Below, one piece after another: positions 20,060-29,025 of a stretch of 64,000 nt of DNA; position 1 is the first letter of the stretch, and each line of letters begins with the position of its first letter. Source of the stretch: Bacillus sp. PAMC26568. GTDB lineage: Bacteria; Bacillota; Bacilli; Bacillales; Bacillaceae. The stretch covers positions 1,240,001-1,304,000 of the forward strand of contig NZ_CP060137.1 of the NCBI RefSeq assembly GCF_014235785.1, read 5' to 3'. Under the pieces are notes generated by a model. The model was not told the DNA's origin and ran no database searches. It worked only from the letters and a program-made list of their open reading frames with translations. The position numbers and the translations under genes are program-made.

Positions 20060-20404
20060 ATGAAAAGACAATGGAGTTTTATTTTTGCCATTCTATTTGC
20101 ACTTATTGTTGCTATTTTTGCAGTAATCAATGTGAATCCAGTTAAAGTAGATTATTTGTTCGGCGAGGCTGACTGGCCGCTTATACTTATCATTTTAGGA
20201 TCCGTTCTGCTGGGAGGACTGATGATTGCCTCAGCCGGTCTGACAAGAATTTATGCCCTTCAGCGCAAATTGAAAGGCTTAGAAAAAGAAAAAGCAGCAC
20301 TGATCAAAGAAAATGAATCACTCAGGAAAGATCCGCTAGTACGTGAAACAACAAGCAGTTCACATGGAGCCAAACAAATTGGCCAAACGTCTGAAGAACT
20401 GTAA
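20060..20404 (+). CDS. yrvD: LapA domain membrane protein YrvD
   Basis: 114 residues with two N-terminal membrane helices (FIFAILFALIVAIFAVINV and WPLILIILGSVLLGGLMIAS) and a C-terminal coiled coil (LQRKLKGLEKEKAALIKENESL). This is the LapA/DUF1049 layout. Role unknown; LapA relatives are linked to envelope lipopolysaccharide assembly in Gram-negatives, which does not transfer here. The ATG follows AGAGGGGGAAA. It precedes recJ as in B. subtilis. Confidence 0.85.
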   Translation: MKRQWSFIFAILFALIVAIFAVINVNPVKVDYLFGEADWPLILIILGSVLLGGLMIASAGLTRIYALQRKLKGLEKEKAALIKENESLRKDPLVRETTSSSHGAKQIGQTSEEL

Positions 20405-20412
20405 TTTTCAGT

Positions 20413-20459
20413 TTGTCACCCCTTAACCACTCTAGTATAATAGTGTGGTTAAGGGGTGA
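20413..20459 (+). promoter_or_regulatory. Sigma-A promoter embedded in a terminator-like hairpin before recJ
   Basis: TTGTCA (20413-20418), a 17-bp spacer and TATAAT (20436-20441) form a strong sigma-A promoter. The same bases form a perfect 15-bp inverted repeat, TCACCCCTTAACCAC (20416-20430) and GTGGTTAAGGGGTGA (20445-20459), followed by seven T. The 14-nt loop holds the -10 box and the right arm is the recJ ribosome binding site (AAGGGGTGA). Confidence 0.85.
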
Positions 20460-20464
20460 TTTTT

Positions 20465-22813
20465 TTGTTGAAAGCGAAAACGCGATGGGATGTTCAAGAA
20501 CATCAATCAGAAAAAGCAGATGAATTAGTAAATGCGCTGAACATTACACCTTTGGTCGCTTCCTTGTTAGTAAACCGCGGAATTGAAGAGGCAGAACAGG
20601 CTGAGCATTTCCTGCACATTGAAAAACATGGTTTTTTAGATCCTTTCTTGCTTTACGGAATGGAGAAAACGGTCAAACGAATAAGAGATTCCATTGCGAA
20701 TCATGAAAAGATATTGATTTTTGGAGATTATGATGCAGATGGTGTGAGTTCAACGGCTATTATGCTGGAAACATTGAATTCGCTCGGTGCCCATGCTGAT
20801 TTTTATATACCGAATCGTTTTACGGAAGGATATGGCCCGAATGAAATGGCTTTCCGGAAAGCACATTCAGAAGGTTATTCGTTAATCATTACAGTTGATA
20901 CAGGAATATCAGCTGTTCACGAAGCAGCGATTGCAAAAGAACTTGGCGTTGATTTGATTATTACAGATCATCATGAACCAGGACCCGTGCTTCCTGATGC
21001 ATATGCCATCATTCACCCAAAGCAGCCTATGTGCACCTATCCGTTTAAGGACTTAGCGGGCGTAGGAGTTGCTTTTAAACTTGCTCATGCACTATTAGGG
21101 CATGCCCCGGAGCATCTTCTGGAACTTGCTGCTATTGGAACGATAGCTGATCTCGTCCCGCTGCATGGAGAAAATCGACTGATTGCTCGATTAGGTATCT
21201 CTCAATTAAGCCGGACAGAACGAAAAGGGCTAAAGGCGCTGCTAAAGGTCGCAGGTTCTGATGGAAAAGAAGTGAACGAAGAGACGATCGGATTTGCCAT
21301 TGGTCCGAGGATTAATGCAGTTGGACGATTAGAGTCTGCTGACCCTGCTGTACATTTACTGATGACAGAGGATCCAGAAGCAGCAGCACGTCTTGCTAAA
21401 GACATAGACTTGCTGAATAAAGAAAGACAGAAGATTGTCTCTCAAATTTCTGAAGAAGCCATCCGGCAAGTGGAGTCATTATATCCGATTGAAGATAACC
21501 CGGTTCTCGTTCTTGCAAAAGAAAATTGGAATCCTGGTGTAGTCGGAATTGTTGCTTCAAGAATGGTTGAAAAGTATTACCGCCCAACAATTATTTTAAG
21601 CATTGACCATGAAAAGGGAATTGCTAAAGGATCTGCAAGAAGCATTGCAGGATTTGATCTATTTGATAATTTATCAACGTGCCGCGAAATCCTGCCTCAT
21701 TTTGGTGGTCACCCTATGGCAGCAGGAATGACCCTCGATATAAATGATGTTGATCAATTAAGAGAACGTCTGATCTCGCTTGCAAATGATAAACTGACCG
21801 ATAGTGATTTTACACCCATTAAATCAATTGATGCCTCATGCGGGGTGGAAGAGATTACGGTTGAATCAATTGAAGAAATGAACCTGCTTGCACCGTTTGG
21901 CATGGGAAATCCAAAACCTCTTTTCTTGCTGGATGCCGTACAGGTAAGTTCGATGCGGAAAATAGGTTCTGATCAAACACATTTGAAGCTTTCAGTAGAA
22001 CATGCACAACAGCAATTAGACTGTATAGGATTTGGATTTGGACATCTCCATGATCATATTGCGCCTCTGTCAAAAGTATCCATGATTGGGGAGCTCTCGA
22101 TAAATGAGTGGAATAACTTTCGTAAGCCGCAGCTTATGATACAGGATTTGTCGGTGAATGAATGGCAGCTGTTTGATGCGAGAGGCGCTAGAAATCTTCA
22201 AAAAGCCATTGAAAAAATAGATGGAGAAAAAAATATCCATATCGTGTTTCAGAAAGAAACATTAGGTATATTCAAAGAATCAGGTCTGAATCTTTTATAC
22301 ATTGAAGACGGAAAACCAGCTCCAGATTTGGACATAACTAATAAATATGTGACACTTATTGATACTCCGCCCTCCATTTCTCACTTGGATGCCCTTTTTA
22401 AAGAAGCACGGCCAGAAAGGATTTATGCTATTTTTCATCAGCAGGCTGAGCATTTCTTTGCAACAATCCCTACAAGGGAACACTTTAAATGGTACTATGG
22501 ATTTTTAAAGCAAAAGGGTACATTTGATTTGAAAAAACATGCCCAGGCTCTTGCCCGCCATAAAGGCTGGTCAAATGAAACAATAGATTTCATGTCACAG
22601 GTGTTTTTTGACTTAGAATTTGCTACAATAGAGAATGGCATTATTTCTGTCAATCATCATCCACCTAAACGAGATCTAGCCGAATCTACTGCGTATGCCT
22701 CTAAACTCCAGCAGTTAGAGCTTGAAAATACGTTATTATATTCGTCATACCAGGATTTGAAAGAATGGTTTGATGAAAGAATGAAAAAATCGTCAACGCT
22801 TGTCAATGCATGA
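20465..22813 (+). CDS. recJ: Single-stranded-DNA-specific exonuclease RecJ
   Basis: RecJ degrades single-stranded DNA 5' to 3' in recombination, mismatch and base-excision repair. The 782-residue protein has the DHH motifs: [12 protein letters not shown] (about 90), [17 protein letters not shown] (about 165), then the DHHA1 domain with [13 protein letters not shown], an OB fold, and the extra C-terminal domain typical of Bacillus RecJ. The frame opens at a GTG within the ribosome binding site; the TTG at 20465 ([10 protein letters not shown]) is six bases after AAGGGGTG and is preferred. Expression probably depends on the hairpin promoter just upstream. Confidence 0.95.
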   Translation: MLKAKTRWDVQEHQSEKADELVNALNITPLVASLLVNRGIEEAEQAEHFLHIEKHGFLDPFLLYGMEKTVKRIRDSIANHEKILIFGDYDADGVSSTAIMLETLNSLGAHADFYIPNRFTEGYGPNEMAFRKAHSEGYSLIITVDTGISAVHEAAIAKELGVDLIITDHHEPGPVLPDAYAIIHPKQPMCTYPFKDLAGVGVAFKLAHALLGHAPEHLLELAAIGTIADLVPLHGENRLIARLGISQLSRTERKGLKALLKVAGSDGKEVNEETIGFAIGPRINAVGRLESADPAVHLLMTEDPEAAARLAKDIDLLNKERQKIVSQISEEAIRQVESLYPIEDNPVLVLAKENWNPGVVGIVASRMVEKYYRPTIILSIDHEKGIAKGSARSIAGFDLFDNLSTCREILPHFGGHPMAAGMTLDINDVDQLRERLISLANDKLTDSDFTPIKSIDASCGVEEITVESIEEMNLLAPFGMGNPKPLFLLDAVQVSSMRKIGSDQTHLKLSVEHAQQQLDCIGFGFGHLHDHIAPLSKVSMIGELSINEWNNFRKPQLMIQDLSVNEWQLFDARGARNLQKAIEKIDGEKNIHIVFQKETLGIFKESGLNLLYIEDGKPAPDLDITNKYVTLIDTPPSISHLDALFKEARPERIYAIFHQQAEHFFATIPTREHFKWYYGFLKQKGTFDLKKHAQALARHKGWSNETIDFMSQVFFDLEFATIENGIISVNHHPPKRDLAESTAYASKLQQLELENTLLYSSYQDLKEWFDERMKKSSTLVNA

Positions 22814-22829
22814 GGAGGACAAACTTAAT

Positions 22830-23342
22830 ATGGATTTAAAGAAATATGTAACAGTGGTGCCGGATTATCCAAAACCAGGCATTCAATTTAAAGATATTAC
22901 AACGTTAATGGACAATGGCGATGCTTATCGCTATGCAACAGACCAAATTGTTGAATATGCCCGCAAACAAAACGTTGATATAATTGTAGGACCAGAAGCA
23001 CGTGGATTTATTATAGGCTGTCCGGTAGCCTATTCTCTTGGAGTCGGTTTTGCGCCTGTGCGCAAAGAGGGCAAGCTTCCACGCGAAGTCGTTCGTGTTG
23101 AGTATGGCCTTGAATACGGAAAAGACGTACTGACTATGCATAAGGATGCGATTAAACCAGGACAGCGCGTTTTGATTACAGATGATTTGCTTGCAACAGG
23201 AGGAACAATCGAAGCAACGATTAAATTAGTTGAAGAGCTTGGCGGAGTTGTTGCCGGCATCGCATTTTTAATCGAATTAAGCTACCTTGATGGCCGCAGC
23301 AAATTAAATGATTACGATATTTTAACATTGATGAAGTTTTAA
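22830..23342 (+). CDS. apt: Adenine phosphoribosyltransferase
   Basis: Apt converts adenine and PRPP to AMP in purine salvage. The 170-residue protein has [16 protein letters not shown], the PRPP-binding motif [13 protein letters not shown] (about 120-132) and [14 protein letters not shown] phosphate contacts. The start chosen is the ATG at 22830, ten bases after GAGGAGGA; an open frame further upstream overlaps the recJ end and precedes that site. It follows recJ by 16 bp and precedes relA, tying salvage to the (p)ppGpp enzyme gene. Confidence 0.96.
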   Translation: MDLKKYVTVVPDYPKPGIQFKDITTLMDNGDAYRYATDQIVEYARKQNVDIIVGPEARGFIIGCPVAYSLGVGFAPVRKEGKLPREVVRVEYGLEYGKDVLTMHKDAIKPGQRVLITDDLLATGGTIEATIKLVEELGGVVAGIAFLIELSYLDGRSKLNDYDILTLMKF

Positions 23343-23352
23343 TCTAATAGGC

Positions 23353-23379
23353 AAAAGCACTCGGAATAGGGTGCTTTTT
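23353..23379 (+). terminator. Intrinsic terminator of apt
   Basis: AAAAGCAC / GTGCTTTT around a 10-nt loop, followed by T. Confidence 0.8.
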
Positions 23380-23498
23380 CTATATTACGGCAAGTTCCAG
23401 CCATTAATTGGACATATAAATGACAGTATTTCTCTTTACTTCTTCCGTGTTTTTAATGATAATAGGTACAATAAAGTTCTCATTGTAAAGGTGATTCC

Positions 23499-25691
23499 AT
23501 GGCTAATGAACAAGTACTGACTGCCGAGCAGGTCATAGAGAAGGCTAAACGCTATCTGACAGGTGAAGATTTGATCTTTATTCAAAGAGCCTATGATTTT
23601 GCTGAAGAGGCACATCGTGAACAATACCGAAAATCGGGTGAACCATATATTATTCATCCCATACAGGTCGCAGGGATTTTAGTTGATTTGGACATGGATC
23701 CGTCGACAATCGCGGGTGGGTTTTTACATGACGTCGTAGAAGATACAGACGTGACACTTGATGACTTGAAACAAACATTTAATGATGAAGTCGCCATGCT
23801 GGTAGATGGGGTTACAAAGCTCGGGAAAATCAAATATAAATCTCACGAAGAACAACAGGCAGAAAATCATCGTAAAATGTTTGTCGCAATGGCACAGGAC
23901 ATTCGTGTGATATTGATTAAACTTGCAGATCGTCTTCATAACATGCGGACTCTTAAGCATTTGCCTCAGGAAAAGCAGCGCAGAATTTCAAATGAAACAC
24001 TTGAGATATTTGCTCCTTTGGCACATCGTTTAGGGATTTCAAAAATTAAATGGGAGCTTGAGGATACGGCTTTGCGCTATTTAAATCCTCAGCAATACTA
24101 TCGCATCGTTAATTTAATGAAGAAAAAACGCGCAGAACGTGAGCTATACTTAGATGAAGTAATTGATGAAGTGAAAAACCGTGTTCATGAAGTAAATATC
24201 AAAGCTGACTTCTCAGGCCGACCAAAGCATATTTACAGCATTTACCGTAAGATGGCGCTTCAAAATAAACAATTTAATGAAATATATGACTTATTGGCAG
24301 TCCGGATTATAGTGAACAGCATTAAAGACTGTTATGCCGTTTTAGGTATTATTCATACTTGCTGGAAGCCGATGCCTGGCAGGTTTAAAGATTATATTGC
24401 CATGCCGAAACCTAACATGTATCAATCCCTTCATACAACGGTGATTGGCCCTAAAGGTGACCCGCTTGAAGTGCAGATCCGCACAAAGGAAATGCACACG
24501 ATTGCAGAATACGGGATTGCTGTTCACTGGGCTTACAAAGAAGGCAAAGAGGCTGAAGAGCAGTCAACTCTAGAACAAAAATTAACGTGGTTCCGTGAAA
24601 TTTTAGAGTTCCAGAACGATACAACGAACGCTGAAGAGTTTATGGAATCTTTAAAAATTGATTTATTTTCAGATATGGTATTTATTTTCACACCTAAAGG
24701 CGATGTCATAGAGATGCCTTCAGGCTCTGTTCCGATAGACTTTGCATACAGGATTCATTCGGAAATCGGAAATAAAACCATTGGAGCAAAAGTAAACGGC
24801 AAAATTGTCACCCTGGATTATAAATTAAAAACAGGCGATATTATTGAAATTATGACTTCGAAGCATTCCTATGGTCCAAGTCAGGATTGGCTTAAGCTAG
24901 CTCAAACGTCTCAGGCGAAAAATAAAATCCGCCAGTTTTTCAAAAAACAGCGCCGTGAAGAAAATGTGGAAAAAGGCAAAGAGATGGTCGAGAAAGAAAT
25001 TAAGAATCTCGATTTTGAATTAAAAGAAGTCTTAACTGCAGAAAATTTAAAACGCGTTTCAGAGAAATTTAATTTCTCAAACGATGAGGATATGTATGCT
25101 GCGGTTGGGTATAACGGCATTACAGCTGCACAGGTTGCAAATCGCTTAACAGAGAAGTGGCGCAAAAAGCGTGATCAAGAACAAGAGAAAGATATTTCAG
25201 AAGTTATTTCAGAAGTTCGGCCATATTCTTCGAAGAAGCGGGACAGCGGTGTTCGTGTAACAGGAATCGATAATTTATTAATCCGTTTGTCTAAATGCTG
25301 CAACCCAGTCCCAGGTGATGAAATCGTTGGCTTTATTACAAAAGGACGCGGAGTATCTGTGCATAGGGACGACTGTCCTAACGTGCACACAGACGAAGCA
25401 CAGGAGCGTCTCCTTCCGGTAGAGTGGGAAACTCAGCTCAATGGCCGCAAAGAGTACAATGTTGAAATTGAAATACTCGGCTATGATCGCAGGGGCTTGC
25501 TGAATGAAGTCCTCCAGGCTGTTAATGAAACGAAAACTAATATTTCTTCTGTAGCAGGCAAATCTGACCGCAACAAAGTGGCTACCATCAATATGGCGAT
25601 TGCAATCTCAAACATAAGCCATCTCCATAAAGTTGTGGAGAGAATTAAGCAAATTTCTGATATCTATTCTGTAAGAAGAATCATGAATTAG
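23499..25691 (+). CDS. relA: Bifunctional (p)ppGpp synthetase/hydrolase RelA
   Basis: The long RelA/SpoT homologue synthesises and degrades (p)ppGpp in the stringent response. Domains in order over 730 residues: HD hydrolase (about 50-150, with FLHDVVEDTD and LADRLHNMRT), synthetase (about 240-350, with GRPKHIYSIYRKM and YQSLHTTV), TGS (about 393-455, VFIFTPKGDVIEMPSGS), helical, zinc-finger-like (CCNPVPGDEIVGF ... VHRDDCPN) and C-terminal ACT domain. Both catalytic halves look intact. The ATG follows AAAGGTGAT. dtd follows 15 bp later, so the two are probably co-transcribed. Confidence 0.97.
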   Translation: MANEQVLTAEQVIEKAKRYLTGEDLIFIQRAYDFAEEAHREQYRKSGEPYIIHPIQVAGILVDLDMDPSTIAGGFLHDVVEDTDVTLDDLKQTFNDEVAMLVDGVTKLGKIKYKSHEEQQAENHRKMFVAMAQDIRVILIKLADRLHNMRTLKHLPQEKQRRISNETLEIFAPLAHRLGISKIKWELEDTALRYLNPQQYYRIVNLMKKKRAERELYLDEVIDEVKNRVHEVNIKADFSGRPKHIYSIYRKMALQNKQFNEIYDLLAVRIIVNSIKDCYAVLGIIHTCWKPMPGRFKDYIAMPKPNMYQSLHTTVIGPKGDPLEVQIRTKEMHTIAEYGIAVHWAYKEGKEAEEQSTLEQKLTWFREILEFQNDTTNAEEFMESLKIDLFSDMVFIFTPKGDVIEMPSGSVPIDFAYRIHSEIGNKTIGAKVNGKIVTLDYKLKTGDIIEIMTSKHSYGPSQDWLKLAQTSQAKNKIRQFFKKQRREENVEKGKEMVEKEIKNLDFELKEVLTAENLKRVSEKFNFSNDEDMYAAVGYNGITAAQVANRLTEKWRKKRDQEQEKDISEVISEVRPYSSKKRDSGVRVTGIDNLLIRLSKCCNPVPGDEIVGFITKGRGVSVHRDDCPNVHTDEAQERLLPVEWETQLNGRKEYNVEIEILGYDRRGLLNEVLQAVNETKTNISSVAGKSDRNKVATINMAIAISNISHLHKVVERIKQISDIYSVRRIMN

Positions 25692-25706
25692 AAAGGATTT
25701 TTTGTT

Positions 25707-26144
25707 TTGAAAATTGTCGTACAGCGTGCCCGAAATGCGGAAGTAACCGTAAATAACGAAACGATTGGCAAAATATCAGAAGGGTTCATGCTCCTAGTCG
25801 GAGTCACCCATAACGATACAGAACAGGATGCAGAATTCCTCGCAGATAAAATAGCCAATTTAAGAGTTTTTGAAGATGATGAGGAAAAGATGAATCATTC
25901 CCTGCTTGATGTCGGCGGACAAGTCTTATCAATCTCGCAATTTACCCTCTACGGAGATTGCAGAAAAGGAAGAAGACCTAATTTCATGGCTGCTGCAAAG
26001 CCTGAATTGGCATTGCCGCTTTATGAATTTTTCAATGATAAGCTTCGAGAAAAAGGAATTGACGTTCAAACTGGAGAATTTGGTGCAATGATGAATGTGA
26101 CCTTTACAAACGTGGGTCCTGTTACATTGATTCTTGAATCATAA
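25707..26144 (+). CDS. dtd: D-aminoacyl-tRNA deacylase
   Basis: Dtd removes D-amino acids wrongly attached to tRNA. The 145-residue protein has the conserved [17 protein letters not shown] segment (Ser-Gln active-site region) and the C-terminal [11 protein letters not shown], the Gly-Pro motif that gives chiral selectivity. The start is TTG, with AGAAAGGATTTT upstream. It lies directly after relA, as in B. subtilis, and ends at a strong terminator. Confidence 0.95.
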   Translation: MKIVVQRARNAEVTVNNETIGKISEGFMLLVGVTHNDTEQDAEFLADKIANLRVFEDDEEKMNHSLLDVGGQVLSISQFTLYGDCRKGRRPNFMAAAKPELALPLYEFFNDKLREKGIDVQTGEFGAMMNVTFTNVGPVTLILES

Positions 26145-26161
26145 TATAATTAAGAAGATCG

Positions 26162-26190
26162 CCGCCGTGCACTATGCCCGGCGGTTTTTT
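26162..26190 (+). terminator. Intrinsic terminator of relA-dtd
   Basis: CCGCCG / CGGCGG around an 11-nt loop, followed by TTTTTT. Confidence 0.85.
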
Positions 26191-26312
26191 CTTTTGTTTA
26201 GGAAATAATTGTGGAACTAAATATGAGTGTATGGTTTTATCGGAAAACAGCAGGCTAAATACGTGTGTTGTTTGTCTTATACAAATCGCTATGTCTATGA
26301 TAAAGTGCGATA

Positions 26313-26470
26313 AAGTGAGTGCATGGAACAGAAAAATGCTTCCAAGCTGAAAAAAGTGAGGCAAAGCGTGTGTATGGAACAGAAAAATCGTCTCCAAGCT
26401 GAAAAAGCTGCGGCAAAGCGTGTGTATGGAACAGAAAAATTGCCTCCAAGCTGAAAAAAGTGCGGCAAAG
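26313..26470. repeat. Intergenic tandem repeat array 1 (51-52 bp period)
   Basis: Three units contain ATGGAACAGAAAAAT, CTCCAAGCTGAAAAA and GCGGCAAAGCGTGTGT; the GGAACA core recurs at 26325, 26376 and 26428. Any reading frames across it are by-products of the near-multiple-of-three period. It is related to the array at 42318-42780. The rest of the 26191-26546 gap shows no gene. Confidence 0.9.
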
Positions 26471-26546
26471 AGATTAGATCTATTATGAGGTACCAAATAC
26501 TGATCATTCCTTTCCGGACAAGTTCTCAATCAAACAAGCATCCGCA

Positions 26547-26580
26547 AAAAAACACTCTGGCAAGTGCCAGAGTGTTTTTT
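26547..26580. terminator. Bidirectional terminator after the amidase gene
   Basis: A 15-bp stem with A6 at one end and T6 at the other (core ACACTCTGGC / GCCAGAGTGT, AAGT loop). It lies just beyond the stop of the minus-strand amidase gene. Confidence 0.93.
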
Positions 26581-26586
26581 GCATGC

Positions 26587-28353
26587 TTACTTAAAATATT
26601 GTGCCAATCCATAATAAAGTCCTTGTGCAACTCTTTCCTGAAACGCATTTGAGCTGACTGTCATCTCTTCTGTGCTATTGCTTACATAACCTAATTCAAG
26701 CAGAACAGAGGGCTGTTTATTTTCACGAAGCACGTGATAATTTCCTACCTTGGTTCCGCGGTCTTTTAGTTTGGTTTGCTTCATCAATTCCGAATGCACT
26801 GGACTCGCAAGCGGCTTATCTTTTGAACTGCTGTAGTAGTATGCTGTCATACCATGGACTGTTTTGTTGCTGATGCTGTCAAAATGCAGACTGATAAATG
26901 CATCTGCATTTCGGTAATGTGCCGTGCTTACTCGAGAGCTTAGGCTGATGTAGCTGTCGTTGCTTCGAGTCAGGTGTACATTCGCTCCAGATGCTTTTAA
27001 TTTGTCATAAACAAGTTTAGCTGTTGATAATGTCAAGTTTTTCTCGAGAGATCCTCTAGTGCCGATTGCACCGCTGTCACGTCCTCCGTGACCTGGATCA
27101 ATCACGATGGTTTTATTTTTCAAATAAGAAGTTACGTCACCGCCAGGTCTTGAAACGGATTCGCCTCCATTTGACTGGGATACGACCCATCCTGCTACAA
27201 ATCCAGTTGCGTTTCCTGAAAGCTGAATTTTAAACCAATCGCCTTCTTTACTGACGACTGAAAACTGTTCGCCTGCATTAGCGCGTTTTAGAATGCTTGC
27301 ATTTGTTGAAGGGCTTTTTCGGATGTTTGTCCCATTTTGAAGAATGCTTACTTTAGATTGATTTGGAGCACCCGTTCCTTTATCTGTGTTTGTACTTTCA
27401 TTAACAATCGAAATATAGGAACTTGAGACCCAGCCATTCTTATTGTTTGAATAACGAATATGATGCCAGCCGTTTTTCGTTTCAAGAATGGTGACTTGAG
27501 TATTCTTTGAAATAGAACCAACAACAGATCCATTTAAGCTGCCGCTGCTCCGAATATTCAGGGAGCTTGCTGTTACTTTTCCTGTTTTTCCGCCTGTGGC
27601 AGGTGCAGGTGTTGGCGCTTTTCCTGAACTAGCAGAAATAAAATCACTATGTACCCAGCCCTTTTGGCCGTTATATTGTATTTCGTACCATTTGTCCTGC
27701 GTCTTCGTAATGGTAACGGCCGCATTCTTTTTTAAACTGCCGATTGTAGACCCTTTTGTTGAAGGCTGGTTGCGGACATTAAGAGATGTAGCCGACACTT
27801 TGCCGCTCATCGATACTGATGATCCAGTATTTGCAGGAGCCTGAACTTTCTTCTGAAGGGATACAAATTGGCTTGAAATCCACCCCAATCGTCCTTGATA
27901 GGATATTTTCACCCAGTTTGAGTTTTGTTCAATAAAGGAAGCTGTTTCTCCTTTATCAAATGTACCGGTTACTTGAAAGCTTGTTCCTGGACCGCTTCGA
28001 ATGCGTAAATCTTCAGCGTTCGATTTTACTGTGTCTGATGAGCTGGTTGTGCTTGCATTATTTCCGGAGGATGTCTGTTGAAGGGTTACGAGCCATGAAG
28101 CAACCCACCCTTTGTTTTTTCCGGATAATTGGATTTGGTACCAATCCTTTTTCTGGTCTGTGATCGAATACACAGCCCCTTTTTTCACACTGGCAATGAC
28201 CGAGTAGCTTAGTCCTGGACCGCTTCTGATATTTAAACCGTCAACTGCAATCACAGCTTTATTTGTTTCAGCTGCAGCAGTTTCTGGCATCATTTGAAGC
28301 TGACTCACTAAAAGCAGAGAGCAAATGATGGCAAAGCAAATTTTTCGAAACAA
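26587..28353 (-). CDS. yrvJ: N-acetylmuramoyl-L-alanine amidase with SH3b repeats (YrvJ)
   Basis: A secreted cell-wall hydrolase. A signal peptide (residues 1-28, ending ETAAAE) precedes five bacterial SH3 domains (about 33-92, 108-168, 182-243, 258-318, 335-395), each with an LNIRSGPG-like start and GWV ending. The C-terminal Amidase_3 domain (about 410-588) has zinc ligands in IDPGHGG, the SLEKN glutamate and SLHFDS, plus the catalytic glutamate in VLLELGYVSN. It cuts the amide bond between muramic acid and L-alanine. The start is TTG after AAGGAGG. Position after dtd fits B. subtilis yrvJ. Confidence 0.93.
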   Translation of the reverse strand: MFRKICFAIICSLLLVSQLQMMPETAAAETNKAVIAVDGLNIRSGPGLSYSVIASVKKGAVYSITDQKKDWYQIQLSGKNKGWVASWLVTLQQTSSGNNASTTSSSDTVKSNAEDLRIRSGPGTSFQVTGTFDKGETASFIEQNSNWVKISYQGRLGWISSQFVSLQKKVQAPANTGSSVSMSGKVSATSLNVRNQPSTKGSTIGSLKKNAAVTITKTQDKWYEIQYNGQKGWVHSDFISASSGKAPTPAPATGGKTGKVTASSLNIRSSGSLNGSVVGSISKNTQVTILETKNGWHHIRYSNNKNGWVSSSYISIVNESTNTDKGTGAPNQSKVSILQNGTNIRKSPSTNASILKRANAGEQFSVVSKEGDWFKIQLSGNATGFVAGWVVSQSNGGESVSRPGGDVTSYLKNKTIVIDPGHGGRDSGAIGTRGSLEKNLTLSTAKLVYDKLKASGANVHLTRSNDSYISLSSRVSTAHYRNADAFISLHFDSISNKTVHGMTAYYYSSSKDKPLASPVHSELMKQTKLKDRGTKVGNYHVLRENKQPSVLLELGYVSNSTEEMTVSSNAFQERVAQGLYYGLAQYFK

Positions 28354-28488
28354 TGACCGATCCTCCTTTTCATAGATAACTTATAATACTTTCTCTTTTT
28401 ATATCGGCATTCCCTTGGTACATTTGATATATTTTTTCGGAAAAAGGAAACACTATGGAAATCGAAAGCAAAATAAAGGAGCAATGAG

Positions 28489-28665
28489 ATGAGGCATAGT
28501 GATAAAGGTGAAATAAGCCATTACAATAGTAATGATGTATTCGGGGTCAATTTTCATGAGTTTGCAGAAAAGGAACAGCATTCAAATTTATATGAGCTGG
28601 CTTCTGAATATGGTTTGAATTTGAGAGAAGCAAAGAAATTAAAAAAACAGTTAAATCGCTCTTGA
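28489..28665 (+). CDS. yrzK: Small conserved protein YrzK
   Basis: A 58-residue charged soluble ORF, MRHSDKGEISHYNSNDVF ... LYELASEYGLNLREAKKLKKQ. The preceding AAAGGAG is correctly spaced for the second of two nearby ATGs; the first is out of frame and soon stops. B. subtilis has the small gene yrzK between yrvJ and hisS, and the name rests mainly on that. The C-terminal part looks like a short helical domain. Function unknown. Its stop codon overlaps the -35 box of the hisS leader promoter. Confidence 0.7.
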   Translation: MRHSDKGEISHYNSNDVFGVNFHEFAEKEQHSNLYELASEYGLNLREAKKLKKQLNRS

Positions 28666-28691
28666 CACAGAGCCTGAAACATTCGTATGAT
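28662..28691 (+). promoter_or_regulatory. Sigma-A promoter of hisS-aspS
   Basis: Consensus TTGACA (28662-28667) and TATGAT (28686-28691) are 18 bp apart, just before the T-box leader. The -35 box includes the TGA stop of yrzK. Confidence 0.8.
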
Positions 28692-28985
28692 AGTATATAA
28701 ATCTTAGCAAGAACTACATATTTTTGAACCATTGATGGAGAAGAGTAGTCAAGATTACACATGATAAGAGAAGAAAAGCCGTGGCTGAAAGCTTTTCACA
28801 TGATGACTTGATGAAGAGAACACTCCTTAGGTTTCCCTCTGAACGGCATTCGTGCTGAGTAGGAGGTGGACGTGACAGGCGTTAACTGTCTCGAGTGGGA
28901 GCAATTTTGCTTCAACTAGGGTGGCACCACGGGATCTAACTCTCGTCCCTACATTTTTATGTAGGGATGAGAGTTTTTTTATTTT
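28692..28985 (+). ncRNA. T-box leader of hisS-aspS
   Basis: The T-box core AGGGTGGCACCACGGG lies at 28918-28933, followed by a 15-bp terminator (28938-28952 with 28961-28975) and a T run. Upstream is a Stem I region with AGTA-containing 5' strand and a 3' strand ending GAGAACACTCC. This places a His codon CAC (28821-28823) in the specifier position, by manual folding. Uncharged tRNA-His would stabilise the antiterminator and turn on the operon. Confidence 0.9.
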
Positions 28986-29025
28986 TCAAAATTATTTGGG
29001 TAAAAGATAATTGGAGGAGAAAATC

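Noticed and set aside
26122..26529. Minus-strand frames with repeated FLFHTHALP-like segments
   Set aside because: They arise because a 51-52 bp tandem repeat keeps frames open; no ribosome binding site, and the same DNA is part of a non-coding repeat family.
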